From JBKJZO01 sp046715235 (GTDB lineage Bacteria > Actinomycetota > Actinomycetes > BP-191): DNA of 19,046 bases. Both the position numbers and the translations under genes were made by a program. This document shows positions 7,550 through 14,163 of the stretch, piece after piece. Under the pieces are notes generated by a model. That model did no database searches. It was not told where the DNA came from and worked only from the letters and a program-made list of their open reading frames with translations. How positions within the stretch are numbered: the first letter of the stretch is position 1; every line of letters starts with the position of its first letter. Location: contig JBKJZO010000202.1 of assembly GCA_046715235.1 (NCBI GenBank), forward strand, positions 1-19,046, given 5' to 3'.

Positions 7550-9115
7550 ATGACCACTGGCATGCCTCTGCGCGACGACCGGATCCTGCGCTACGTCACG
7601 GCTTTCTGCCCCGCCTGCCGCTACGAGGCGCCGGAGCGGCCGCTCGCCGACGTGCAGCGGCTCTCCGGTCACCTGGCCGAGCGCGACGGTCGCGTCTGGC
7701 TCGAGCGCGGCTGCCCGACGCACGGGCTCGTCAGCACGCTGTACGACGAGAGCGCCGAGATCCTCGCCTACCTCGAGCAATGGACCGCTCCGACCAAGCG
7801 CCACACGCCCGACACGATCGGCAACTACGCGCCGGTGCCGTCGGCGTACCTCGCCGGCCTCGGCGAGATGCAGACGCAACACACCTGCATCCTGCTGGCC
7901 GACATCACCGAGTCGTGCAACCTGCGCTGCCCCACCTGCTTCGCCGACTCGTCGCCCGACCTGCACGGCGTCGTACCGGTCGCCGACGTCCTCGCGAGCG
8001 TCGACCAGCGACTCGCCCGCGAGAACGGCCGGCTCGACGTACTCATGCTCAGCGGTGGTGAGCCGACCCTGCATCCGGAGTTCGGCCTGCTGCTGCGCGA
8101 GCTGGTGTCGCGCAACATCGTCCGGATCCTGATCAACACCAACGGTGTACGCCTGGCGCGCGACGATGACCTGCTCGATCTGCTCCGCACGTACGCCGAC
8201 CGCGTCGAGGTCTACCTGCAGTTCGACGGCTTCTCCGAACGCGCGCACCGTGCGCACCGGGCTGCCGACATGCGCACCCTCAAGGCCGCTGTGGTCGAGC
8301 GGCTCAGCGCTGCGGGCATCTTCACCACGCTCACGATGACCGCCGCGCTCGGGGTCAACGACGACGAGATCGGCGCGGTCATCGACTACGCCCTCGCGAC
8401 GCCGTACGTCGGCGGCGTGTCGATCCAGCCGCAGTTCGGCTCGGGTCGCTCGGCCACAATCGACCCGGCCGATCGCCTTACGCACACGGGTGTTCTGGCG
8501 CGGCTGGGTCCGCAGACTGACGGCCGGGTGACGTGGCGCGACCTGACTGCGCTGCCGTGCTCGCACCCGCACTGCTGCAGCGTCGGCTACCTGATGCGCA
8601 CCGACTCCGGTGAGTGGCGGTCGATGGTGTCGATGATCGGCCACGACCGGCTCAAGGCTAACCTCGGCCTGGTCAGCAACCGGATCGCCGATCGCGAGGT
8701 GCCCGCCGAGCTGCGCCGCGTCGTCCGGGAGTCGCTACTCGGTCTGTTGTCTGAACAGTCGTCGCTGTCGCACCCGACGGTCGGCGAGCTCTTCCGGGAC
8801 ATCTGCGAGTCGTGCGATCTCGGCATCTCGACGTTGCTCAAGGTCGCGGCGGGTAGCCTGCCAGGACGGCAGAAAGCGCTGCGGCGAATGCTGGGTGAAC
8901 GCGTCGTACGGATCACGGTCAAGCCGTTCATGGACATGGCGACGATGCTCGAGGAGCGATTGCTGCAGTGCTGCGTGCACGTCGGCACGCGCAGTGACTC
9001 GCAGGATCAGTGCGCACCGTTCTGCGCGGTGCAGGCCTGGCCCGCCCTGTCGCGGCAACGGCTCTCGACGGTGGCCGGCGCACGCACACTCGACATCACG
9101 GCGGTGCAGCGATGA
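7550..9115 (+). CDS. Radical SAM enzyme, COG1964 / tetraether synthase (Tes, MJ0619)-like family
   Basis: The 521-aa protein has the radical SAM cluster motif CNLRCPTC (Cys123, 127, 130) and the SAM-binding LSGGEPT (168-173). An N-terminal metal site is suggested by CPAC (20-23) and CPTHG (55-59). Family hallmarks are PCSHPHCC (336-343) and a C-terminal cysteine cluster (Cys474/475, His477, Cys488, Cys492) in the pattern CCVH...APFC. This layout matches COG1964, which contains archaeal Tes, the enzyme joining lipid tails into membrane-spanning tetraethers, and MJ0619, earlier assigned to pterin methylation. Many bacterial members have no known substrate. Auxiliary iron-sulfur sites are likely from the extra cysteines. 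The ATG at 7550 has AGGAG five to ten bases upstream. It is flanked by two small membrane-protein genes and lies downstream of a lipid-transferase homolog, favouring a lipid substrate by inference. Confidence 0.88.
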   Translation: MTTGMPLRDDRILRYVTAFCPACRYEAPERPLADVQRLSGHLAERDGRVWLERGCPTHGLVSTLYDESAEILAYLEQWTAPTKRHTPDTIGNYAPVPSAYLAGLGEMQTQHTCILLADITESCNLRCPTCFADSSPDLHGVVPVADVLASVDQRLARENGRLDVLMLSGGEPTLHPEFGLLLRELVSRNIVRILINTNGVRLARDDDLLDLLRTYADRVEVYLQFDGFSERAHRAHRAADMRTLKAAVVERLSAAGIFTTLTMTAALGVNDDEIGAVIDYALATPYVGGVSIQPQFGSGRSATIDPADRLTHTGVLARLGPQTDGRVTWRDLTALPCSHPHCCSVGYLMRTDSGEWRSMVSMIGHDRLKANLGLVSNRIADREVPAELRRVVRESLLGLLSEQSSLSHPTVGELFRDICESCDLGISTLLKVAAGSLPGRQKALRRMLGERVVRITVKPFMDMATMLEERLLQCCVHVGTRSDSQDQCAPFCAVQAWPALSRQRLSTVAGARTLDITAVQR

Positions 9116-9390
9116 CGACGACTTCGCAGGATCGGACGGTACAGGATCGGACGTTCGACCCGCTGCGCTACTGCATCTTCACGACGATCGCGCTGATCGC
9201 CTGGGCGGTGAGCGCCCCGGTCGCTGTCGCGCTGATGAGCGCGTTAGGGCTCGCGGCGTACTGGTCGGCCTGGCGTGGTGGCCTGCGCACGAGCAAGTGT
9301 GTACTGCGCGACGTACGCCTCGTGCTCGCCTACCTGCTCATCGCGTTCGCCGCGAGCGCAGTGGTCGTCGTGCGAAACGTGGTCGCCTGA
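9112..9390 (+). CDS. Small membrane protein of unknown function, coupled to the radical SAM gene
   Basis: This 92-aa protein starts at the ATG of an ATGA overlap with the radical SAM stop, which indicates translational coupling. The N-terminal tail contains the repeat QDRTV-QDRTF. A long hydrophobic segment (about 20-53) is followed by a basic loop and a second membrane helix (about 68-89). I recognise no domain. The coupling and size suggest an accessory or membrane-anchoring subunit for the radical SAM enzyme, but this is inference. The next gene begins 24 nt later. Confidence 0.75.
   Translation: MTTTSQDRTVQDRTFDPLRYCIFTTIALIAWAVSAPVAVALMSALGLAAYWSAWRGGLRTSKCVLRDVRLVLAYLLIAFAASAVVVVRNVVA
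9127..9153 (+). repeat. In-frame 12-nt direct repeat in the 92-aa membrane protein gene
   Basis: CAGGATCGGACG occurs at 9127-9138 and 9142-9153, a 15-nt period that encodes two five-residue units (QDRTV, QDRTF). It looks like a small in-frame duplication in the flexible N-terminal tail. Confidence 0.85.
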
Positions 9391-9414
9391 CAATCGCCCA
9401 GGGAAGATGACGGA

Positions 9415-9813
9415 GTGGAAATGACCGATCGGCAACTGGTCTCGTCCGGCGCTGTCTGGGAGGCGGTCGTCGGCTACTCGCGAGCGGTCCGCGTCGGCCG
9501 GGCGATCTACGTCTCCGGTACGACGGCCGCGTCGCCTGACGGCGAAGAGCCGGTCGGTGGTGACGACGTCGGCGCGCAGGCCCGTGAGGTGCTCCGGCGG
9601 ATCGCCGCCGCGCTCGAGCAGGCCGGCTCAGGGCTCGAGGACGTCGTACGCACGCGCATGTTCGTCACCGACATCAGCCAGTGGGAGCAGGTCGGCCGGG
9701 TGCACGGTGAGGTCTTCGGCGACATCCGGCCGGCTACGACGATGGTCGAGGTCAGCAAGCTGATCGACCCGGGTCTGCTGGTCGAGATCGAGGCCGACGC
9801 CGTGCTGCCGTAG
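9415..9813 (+). CDS. RidA/YjgF-family protein lacking the deaminase arginine
   Basis: The 132-aa product has the YjgF/UK114 fold pattern: an early RVGRAIYVSGTTA strand, a central helix with EDVVRTRMFVTDISQW, and the C-terminal strands TTMVEVSKLIDPGLLVEIEA. True RidA enzymes that hydrolyse reactive enamines and imines have an Arg in the stretch just before VEV. Here it reads RPATTMVEV, with Thr at the expected position, as in Rid subgroups not shown to have deaminase activity. Two starts are possible, GTG at 9415 (given here) and ATG at 9421. The second is supported by GGAG five bases before it. The gene follows the membrane protein gene by 24 nt and ends 2 nt from the stop of the convergent truA. 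Confidence 0.88.
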   Translation: MEMTDRQLVSSGAVWEAVVGYSRAVRVGRAIYVSGTTAASPDGEEPVGGDDVGAQAREVLRRIAAALEQAGSGLEDVVRTRMFVTDISQWEQVGRVHGEVFGDIRPATTMVEVSKLIDPGLLVEIEADAVLP

Positions 9814-9815
9814 GA

Positions 9816-10652
9816 CTATTCGGCCGGCTCATCACGGCGGCGCCGCGTATGAGCGGCGCGGCTCGCCAACTTCGAGTCGGGCGGGTAACGGACCTCGACG
9901 AGGGTGAGGCCGTGGGCCGGCGCGACGGACGCCGACTTCTGCCGGTCCCCGCTCGCCAGCACCTCCTCGATCCACTGCACCGGCTTGCGGCCGTCGCCGA
10001 CCGCGAGCAGCGCGCCGCCCAGGCTACGGACCATCTGATGGCAGAAGGCATCGGCCTCGATCGTCGCGGTGTAGACGCCGTCCGAGCCCTTGACCCAGGT
10101 GAGCCTGCGCAGGGTCCTGATTGTCGTCGCGCCGGGTCGCTGCCGGCAGAAGGCGGCAAAGTCGTGTTCGCCGACAAGGAGCTTCGACGCACTCTGCATG
10201 GGCCGCAGTGTGAGCTTTCGCGGATGCCACATGGTGTCGCCCCGATTGAGCGGGAGGCCGCCGTACTCGGCGTCGCTGACCCGGTAGACGTAGCGCCGCC
10301 ACAGCGCGGAGAACCGCGCGTCGAAGGTCGTGGGCACCTGCCGCATGTCGAGGATCCGGACCTGCGCGGGAAGGATCCCGTTGACCCGCCGGATGATGTG
10401 CCCGGCAACCGCCGCGACCCAAGCGTCCTGGGTGATGTCGGCGTGACACACCTGGCCGGTCGCGTGCACGCCCGCGTCGGTGCGGCCGGCAACCGTCAGC
10501 GCGAAAGGGACCCCGAAAACGACGGACAGGGCGTCCTCGAGGACGCCCTGCACGGTCGGTCTGTCGGGTTGGCGCGCCCAGCCGCTGAACGGGCTGCCGT
10601 CGTAGGCCACGTCCAGCCGGAGCCGGACGTCTTCGTCAGGACTCGTCTTCAC
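9816..10652 (-). CDS. truA: tRNA pseudouridine(38-40) synthase
   Basis: TruA converts uridines 38-40 of the tRNA anticodon arm to pseudouridine. The 278-aa protein has the family start RLRLDVAYDGSPFSGWARQ, the catalytic Asp59 in AGRTDAGVHATGQV, and later FCHQMVRSLGGALLAVG typical of the C-terminal half. The start is GTG at 10652, the only start codon close to the conserved N-terminus. It lies inside the end of rplQ, so the genes overlap by 17 nt. A longer open frame upstream has composition unlike TruA and is the antisense shadow of the rplQ tail. The rplQ-truA pair is a standard bacterial arrangement. Its 3' end meets the RidA-like gene from the other strand. Confidence 0.95.
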   Translation of the reverse strand: MKTSPDEDVRLRLDVAYDGSPFSGWARQPDRPTVQGVLEDALSVVFGVPFALTVAGRTDAGVHATGQVCHADITQDAWVAAVAGHIIRRVNGILPAQVRILDMRQVPTTFDARFSALWRRYVYRVSDAEYGGLPLNRGDTMWHPRKLTLRPMQSASKLLVGEHDFAAFCRQRPGATTIRTLRRLTWVKGSDGVYTATIEADAFCHQMVRSLGGALLAVGDGRKPVQWIEEVLASGDRQKSASVAPAHGLTLVEVRYPPDSKLASRAAHTRRRRDEPAE

Positions 10653-11343
10653 CCTCGGCCTGCGAGGTCTCGCTCGCCGACTCGGCCTGGTTGCCGGCGC
10701 CCGAGTCTTCGTCGGCCCCGTCGTCGACGAGAGCCGCGCCGTCGGCGCCCTCAGGCGCCTCGTCCGTGGCGTCGTCTTCGAGCACCGTCTCCACCGGCGC
10801 AGCGCTGTCAACGCTCTCGTCGGCAGCGGCCTCCGGTACGACGGCGGCCTCCGACTCGGGCTCGGCCAGCGCCTCGACAGCCGCGGACACGCCACCGGTC
10901 GACGCCCCGGTGGGCTTGCGCCGGCGCGGCGCGAACCGCGTGCCACGCGCCCGCTCGGCCTCGCCGACGGCCTGCTGGCTGACGGTCTGCCCCTCGACCA
11001 GTTCGATCACGGCCATCGGCGCGTTGTCACCCTTGCGCGGGCCGATCTTGGTGATCCGCGTGTAGCCACCCGGACGCTCGGCGAAGCGCGGGCCGATCTC
11101 CGCGAAGAGCGTATGTACGACGTCCTTGCGGCGGACGACGCGCAGCACCTGCCGCCGGGCGTGGATGTCGCCGCGCTTGCCGAAGGTGATGAGCTTCTCG
11201 GCGAGCGGGCGCAGCGCCTTGGCCTTGGCGTGCGTCGTCGTGATCTTGCCGTGCTCGAAGAGCGCAGTCGCCAGGTTGGACAGCAGCAGCCGCTGGTGCT
11301 GCGGGCTGCCGCCGAGGCGGGGCCCCTTGGTGGGGGTAGGCAT
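10636..11343 (-). CDS. rplQ: 50S ribosomal protein L17 with a long acidic C-terminal extension
   Basis: L17 is a large-subunit protein near the exit tunnel. Residues 1-120 match the family (GPRLGGSPQHQRLLLSNLATALFEHGKITT, KLITFGKRGD, YTRITKIGPRKGDNAPMAVIELV). The protein is 235 aa, compared with about 120 in many bacteria and about 170-180 in other actinobacteria as I recall them. After a short basic stretch (RFAPRRRKP, 137-144) the last 85 residues are almost only Ala, Glu, Asp, Ser, Gly and Val, a disordered acidic tail. The ATG at 11343 has AAGGAG about eight bases upstream. The gene follows rpoA by 57 nt, a spacer containing a strong hairpin, and overlaps truA. Confidence 0.95.
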   Translation of the reverse strand: MPTPTKGPRLGGSPQHQRLLLSNLATALFEHGKITTTHAKAKALRPLAEKLITFGKRGDIHARRQVLRVVRRKDVVHTLFAEIGPRFAERPGGYTRITKIGPRKGDNAPMAVIELVEGQTVSQQAVGEAERARGTRFAPRRRKPTGASTGGVSAAVEALAEPESEAAVVPEAAADESVDSAAPVETVLEDDATDEAPEGADGAALVDDGADEDSGAGNQAESASETSQAEGEDES

Positions 11344-11368
11344 TTCGTCTCTCCTTGGAAGCCGTGGT

Positions 11369-11387
11369 CCCGCGCCGGTCGCGCGGG
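11369..11387 (-). other. Perfect hairpin in the rpoA-rplQ spacer
   Basis: CCCGCGC and GCGCGGG (7 bp) flank a five-base loop, extended by a G-U pair. It lies between the rpoA stop and the rplQ ribosome site. There is no U-tract, so it may stabilise or process the mRNA rather than terminate it. Confidence 0.7.
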
Positions 11388-11400
11388 GCTACGGGTTGCG

Positions 11401-12414
11401 TCAGATCTGGTCGGTGTCGAAACTGTCGAAGTCGTCGCCGCCGTACGCCGCCGCCGCCGTACCGGGGTCGAAGCCGGGAGGCGAGTCCTTGAGCGCCAGC
11501 CCCATCGAGTGCAGCTTGCCCTTGACCTCGTCGATCGACTTCGCGCCGAAATTGCGGATGTCGAGCAGGTCGGCCTCGCTGCGCGTGATCAGCTCTCCGA
11601 CGCTGTGGATGCCCTCACGCTTGAGGCAGTTGTACGAGCGGACGGTGAGGTCCATCTCCTCGATCGGCAGGGCGAGGTCGGCCGCGAGCGCACCCTCGGC
11701 CGGCGACGGGCCGATGTCGATGCCCTCAGCGTCGGCGTTCAGCTCCTGCGCGAGGCCGAACAGCCCGACCAGCGTCTTGCCGGCCGAGGCGATCGCGTCG
11801 CGCGGCGTCATGGACGCCTTGGTCTCGACGTCGATGATCAGCTTGTCCCAGTTGGTCATCTGCTCGACGCGGGTGGCCTCGACGTCGTACTTGACCTTGA
11901 GCACCGGCGAGTAGATCGAGTCGACGGGGATGCGGCCGATCTCCTGTCCGACCTGCTTGTTCTGTACGGCGGACACGTAGCCGCGGCCGCGCTCGACGGT
12001 CAGCTCGATCTCGAGCTTGCCCTTCTTGTTGATCGTCGCGATGTGCAGGTCGGGGTTGTGGATCTCCACCCCGGCCGGCGGCGCGATGTCGGCGCCGGTG
12101 ACGTCACCCGGGCCCTGCTTGCGCAGGTACATCACGACCGGCTCGTCGGACTCGCTGGAGACGACCAGTTCCTTGAGGTTGAGGATGACGTCGGTGACAT
12201 CCTCCTTCACTCCGGGCACGGTCGAAAACTCGTGCAGCACGCTGTCGATGCGGATCGACGTGACGGCGGCGCCGGGGATCGACGACAGCAACGTGCGCCG
12301 GAGCGAGTTGCCGAGCGTGTAGCCGAAGCCTGGCTCGAGCGGCTCGATGATGAACCGCGAGCGGTTGTCGCTGACCGGCTCTTCGGTCAGGGTCGGACGC
12401 TGTGCGATCAGCAG
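11401..12414 (-). CDS. rpoA: DNA-directed RNA polymerase subunit alpha, apparent CTG start
   Basis: The alpha subunit nucleates RNA polymerase assembly and contacts activators and UP elements through its C-terminal domain. The frame gives LIAQRPTLTEE after the start, the standard actinobacterial N-terminus, then GFGYTLGNSLRRTLLSSIPG and, near the C-terminus, LLDIRNFGAKSIDEVKGKL of the alpha-CTD. Length from the CTG at 12414 is 337 aa, normal for the family. No ATG, GTG or TTG lies between the upstream in-frame TAG (12430-12432) and residue 42, a TTG inside the conserved N-terminal domain. CTG at 12414 has GGAGGA seven bases upstream, and a second CTG follows at 12411. Either a CTG start or a sequence error explains this. 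Confidence 0.93.
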   Translation of the reverse strand: MLIAQRPTLTEEPVSDNRSRFIIEPLEPGFGYTLGNSLRRTLLSSIPGAAVTSIRIDSVLHEFSTVPGVKEDVTDVILNLKELVVSSESDEPVVMYLRKQGPGDVTGADIAPPAGVEIHNPDLHIATINKKGKLEIELTVERGRGYVSAVQNKQVGQEIGRIPVDSIYSPVLKVKYDVEATRVEQMTNWDKLIIDVETKASMTPRDAIASAGKTLVGLFGLAQELNADAEGIDIGPSPAEGALAADLALPIEEMDLTVRSYNCLKREGIHSVGELITRSEADLLDIRNFGAKSIDEVKGKLHSMGLALKDSPPGFDPGTAAAAYGGDDFDSFDTDQI

Positions 12415-12529
12415 TGGGTAGTCCTCCGTCTATATCGGGCGGCCGCTATATGGCGCCCTGCTTGTTTTTTTCTTTGTGCTTTTTCGGTTGTGCTTTTCAT
12501 CAGCAAGGAGTTGCGAGCGAAGCGAGCGA
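12415..12529 (-). other. AT-rich rpsD-rpoA spacer with short repeats
   Basis: This 115-nt spacer contains a locally AT-rich stretch (about 12461-12498) unlike its surroundings. On the plus strand TTGTGCTTTT occurs twice (12474-12483 and 12488-12497), and GCGAGCGA is directly repeated at 12513-12528. GGGCG and CGCCC (within 12437-12458) can form a weak stem. The minus strand has ATATAG-like sequences that could serve as a -10 element for rpoA, but no matching -35 box is visible. Confidence 0.4.
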
Positions 12530-13156
12530 TTACTTGCTGTAAAGCTCGACGATGAGTTGTTCCTGGACCGGGGTGTCGATGACGGCCCGCGTCGGCAGCG
12601 TGTGCACGAGGACGCGCATCTGTGACGAGATGACCTCGAGCCACGGCGGCACGGGGCGCTCGCCGAATTCGGCTTGGGCGACGATGAACGGCGTCAGGCC
12701 GCGCGACTTCTCCCGCACCTCGACGATGTCGCTGTCGCTTACCCGGTACGACGGGATGTCGACCTTCTTGCCGTTGACCGTGATGTGACCGTGGCGCACG
12801 ACCTGGCGAGCCATGTCGCGGCTCTTAGCGAAGCCGGCCCGGTAGACCACGTTGTCGAGACGCGACTCGAGGATGCGCAGCAGGTTCTCGCCGGTCTTGC
12901 CCTGCTTCTTGTTGGCTTCCTCGTAGTAGCCGCGGAACTGCTTCTCGAGGATCCCGTAGATGCGCGCGCACTTCTGCTTCTCGCGCTTCTGCAGTAGGTA
13001 CTCGCTGTCCTTGGTGCGGCCGCGGCCGTGCTCGCCCGGCGGGTAGGGCCGGATCTCGATCGGGCACTTCGGCGATTCGCACTTGCTGCCCTTGAGGAAC
13101 AGCTTCATCTTCTCCCGGCGGCAGCGTCTGCAGTCAGGACCGGTGTACCTAGCCAT
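12530..13156 (-). CDS. rpsD: 30S ribosomal protein S4 (zinc-ligand form)
   Basis: S4 is a primary 16S rRNA-binding protein that starts small-subunit assembly, and in some bacteria it represses its own operon. The 208-aa product has MARYTGPDCRRCRRE at the N-terminus. Cys9, Cys12, Cys26 and Cys31 form the zinc site of the C+ type of S4. RLDNVVYRAGFAKSRDMARQ and HGHITVNGKKVDIPSYRV form the S4 RNA-binding domain. The ATG at 13156 follows GAAGGAATCAC. It sits between rpsK and rpoA, the order of the bacterial alpha operon. Confidence 0.97.
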   Translation of the reverse strand: MARYTGPDCRRCRREKMKLFLKGSKCESPKCPIEIRPYPPGEHGRGRTKDSEYLLQKREKQKCARIYGILEKQFRGYYEEANKKQGKTGENLLRILESRLDNVVYRAGFAKSRDMARQVVRHGHITVNGKKVDIPSYRVSDSDIVEVREKSRGLTPFIVAQAEFGERPVPPWLEVISSQMRVLVHTLPTRAVIDTPVQEQLIVELYSK

Positions 13157-13188
13157 GTGATTCCTTCATCAGCTCTCTTTTCCGGGGC

Positions 13189-13226
13189 CCCCGCGTCGGC
13201 GCCGCGAAGCGGGCGCCGTCGTGGGG
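13189..13226 (-). other. Long GC-rich hairpin in the rpsK-rpsD spacer
   Basis: The arms 13189-13203 and 13212-13226 pair over 15 positions with one T-T mismatch and one G-T wobble around an eight-base loop (GCGAAGCG on the plus strand). It starts four bases after the rpsK stop on the mRNA. The core CGGCGCC/GGCGCCG is perfect. No U-tract follows in the direction of transcription, only a purine-rich run before rpsD. Confidence 0.75.
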
Positions 13227-13229
13227 TTT

Positions 13230-13634
13230 TCAGACGCGGCGGCGCTTGGGAGGCCGGCAGCCGTTGTGCGGGATGGGGGTGACGTCCTGGATCTGACCCA
13301 CCTCGAGGCCGGTGGCCTGCAGAGAGCGGATCGCGGTCTCGCGGCCTGAGCCGGGACCCTTCACGAACACATCGACCTTGCGTACGCCGTGCTCCTGCGC
13401 CTTACGCGCGGCGCTCTCAGCGGCGAGCTGAGCAGCGAACGGCGTCGACTTGCGGGAGCCCTTGTAGCCGACGTGACCGGCGCTGGCCCACGCGATGACG
13501 TTCCCCTGCGGGTCGGTGATCGACACGATCGTGTTGTTGAACGTGCTCTTGATGTGCGCGTGGCCGTGGGCGATGTTCTTCTTTTCCTTGCGGCGCACCT
13601 TCTTGGCGCCGGCCGCTCGGGTCTTTGGGGGCAT
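13230..13634 (-). CDS. rpsK: 30S ribosomal protein S11
   Basis: S11 lines the mRNA path on the small-subunit platform. The 134-aa protein has HGHAHIKSTFNNTIVSITD, WASAGHVGYKGSRKSTPFAA and the C-terminal VTPIPHNGCRPPKRRRV, all diagnostic. The ATG at 13634 has AAGGAGACTTAAGAGCA upstream. It is preceded by rpsM at 42 nt and followed by rpsD after a spacer with a strong hairpin. Confidence 0.97.
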   Translation of the reverse strand: MPPKTRAAGAKKVRRKEKKNIAHGHAHIKSTFNNTIVSITDPQGNVIAWASAGHVGYKGSRKSTPFAAQLAAESAARKAQEHGVRKVDVFVKGPGSGRETAIRSLQATGLEVGQIQDVTPIPHNGCRPPKRRRV

Positions 13635-13676
13635 TGCTCTTAAGTCTCCTTGGAGTCGGGGTGGCCGAAAAGGCCG

Positions 13677-14057
13677 CTACTTCTTGCCGGCCTTCTTCTT
13701 GCCGGCGACGGTCTTCTTCGGACCCTTGCGGGTGCGGGCGTTGGTGTGTGTCCGCTGCCCACGGACCGGGAGACCCCGGCGGTGCCTGATGCCCTGGTAG
13801 GAGCCAATCTCGATCTTGCGCCTGATGTCCTGCGCTACTTCACGGCGCAGGTCACCTTCGACCTTGAAGTTGGCGTCGATGAACTCGCGGAGCTTGAGCA
13901 GGTCCTCGTCGCCGAGGTCCTTTGCCCGCAGGTCGGGGCTGACGCCGGTCGCCTCGAGGGCCTGCTTCGCGCGGGTTCGGCCGATGCCGATGATGTACGT
14001 GAGCGCGATCTCCATCCGCTTGTCGCGGGGAAGATCGACGCCGGCCAGACGGGCCAC
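13677..14057 (-). CDS. rpsM: 30S ribosomal protein S13
   Basis: S13 contacts the P-site tRNA and the intersubunit bridge. The 126-aa product has ARLAGVDLPRDKRMEIALTYIIGIG at the N-terminus (the helix-two-turn-helix region), GSYQGIRHRRGLPVRGQRT in the middle, and a lysine-rich tail ending AGKKKAGKK. The start is GTG at 14057, with AAGGAG about six bases upstream. The 144-nt spacer before it holds three consecutive hairpins, unusual for an internal operon position. Confidence 0.97.
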   Translation of the reverse strand: MARLAGVDLPRDKRMEIALTYIIGIGRTRAKQALEATGVSPDLRAKDLGDEDLLKLREFIDANFKVEGDLRREVAQDIRRKIEIGSYQGIRHRRGLPVRGQRTHTNARTRKGPKKTVAGKKKAGKK

Positions 14058-14074
14058 GGGTCACTCCTTGGTTT

Positions 14075-14163
14075 CCTCCGGAGGTCTGCCGCCTCTCCGC
14101 CCCGGACGACCCACGTCCGGGCCCCGGCCTCCGGGCCGGGGGTTGACCCGCGATGACCGCGGG
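14075..14163 (-). other. Three tandem perfect hairpins plus a GGAGG palindrome upstream of rpsM
   Basis: In mRNA order the spacer holds three stems: CCCGCG/CGCGGG (14147-14163, loop 5), CCCCGGCC/GGCCGGGG (14122-14141, loop 4) and CCCGGAC/GTCCGGG (14101-14121, loop 7). A perfect ten-base palindrome CCTCCGGAGG (14075-14084) follows, just before the true ribosome site of rpsM. The stems are nearly contiguous and have no U-tracts. They could be a ribosomal-protein-binding leader, an mRNA processing or stability element, or a U-less terminator. Confidence 0.7.

Noticed and set aside
7550..9115. Naming the radical SAM gene tes or calling it a proven tetraether synthase
   Set aside because: Family-level motifs match, but COG1964 has members with different or unknown substrates, and ester-lipid bacteria would need other enzymes as well.
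6314..9813. Recently acquired mobile island
   Set aside because: No integrase, transposase, direct repeats, tRNA or clear shift in base composition marks the cassette. Insertion is inferred only from gene order.
11401..12291. rpoA starting at TTG 12291
   Set aside because: It would remove 41 conserved residues, including LIAQRPTL and GYTLGNSLRRT, which are needed for assembly of RNA polymerase.
11113..12555. 480-aa plus-strand open frame opposite rplQ, rpoA and the spacer
   Set aside because: It is the antisense of well-recognised genes and has low-complexity composition.
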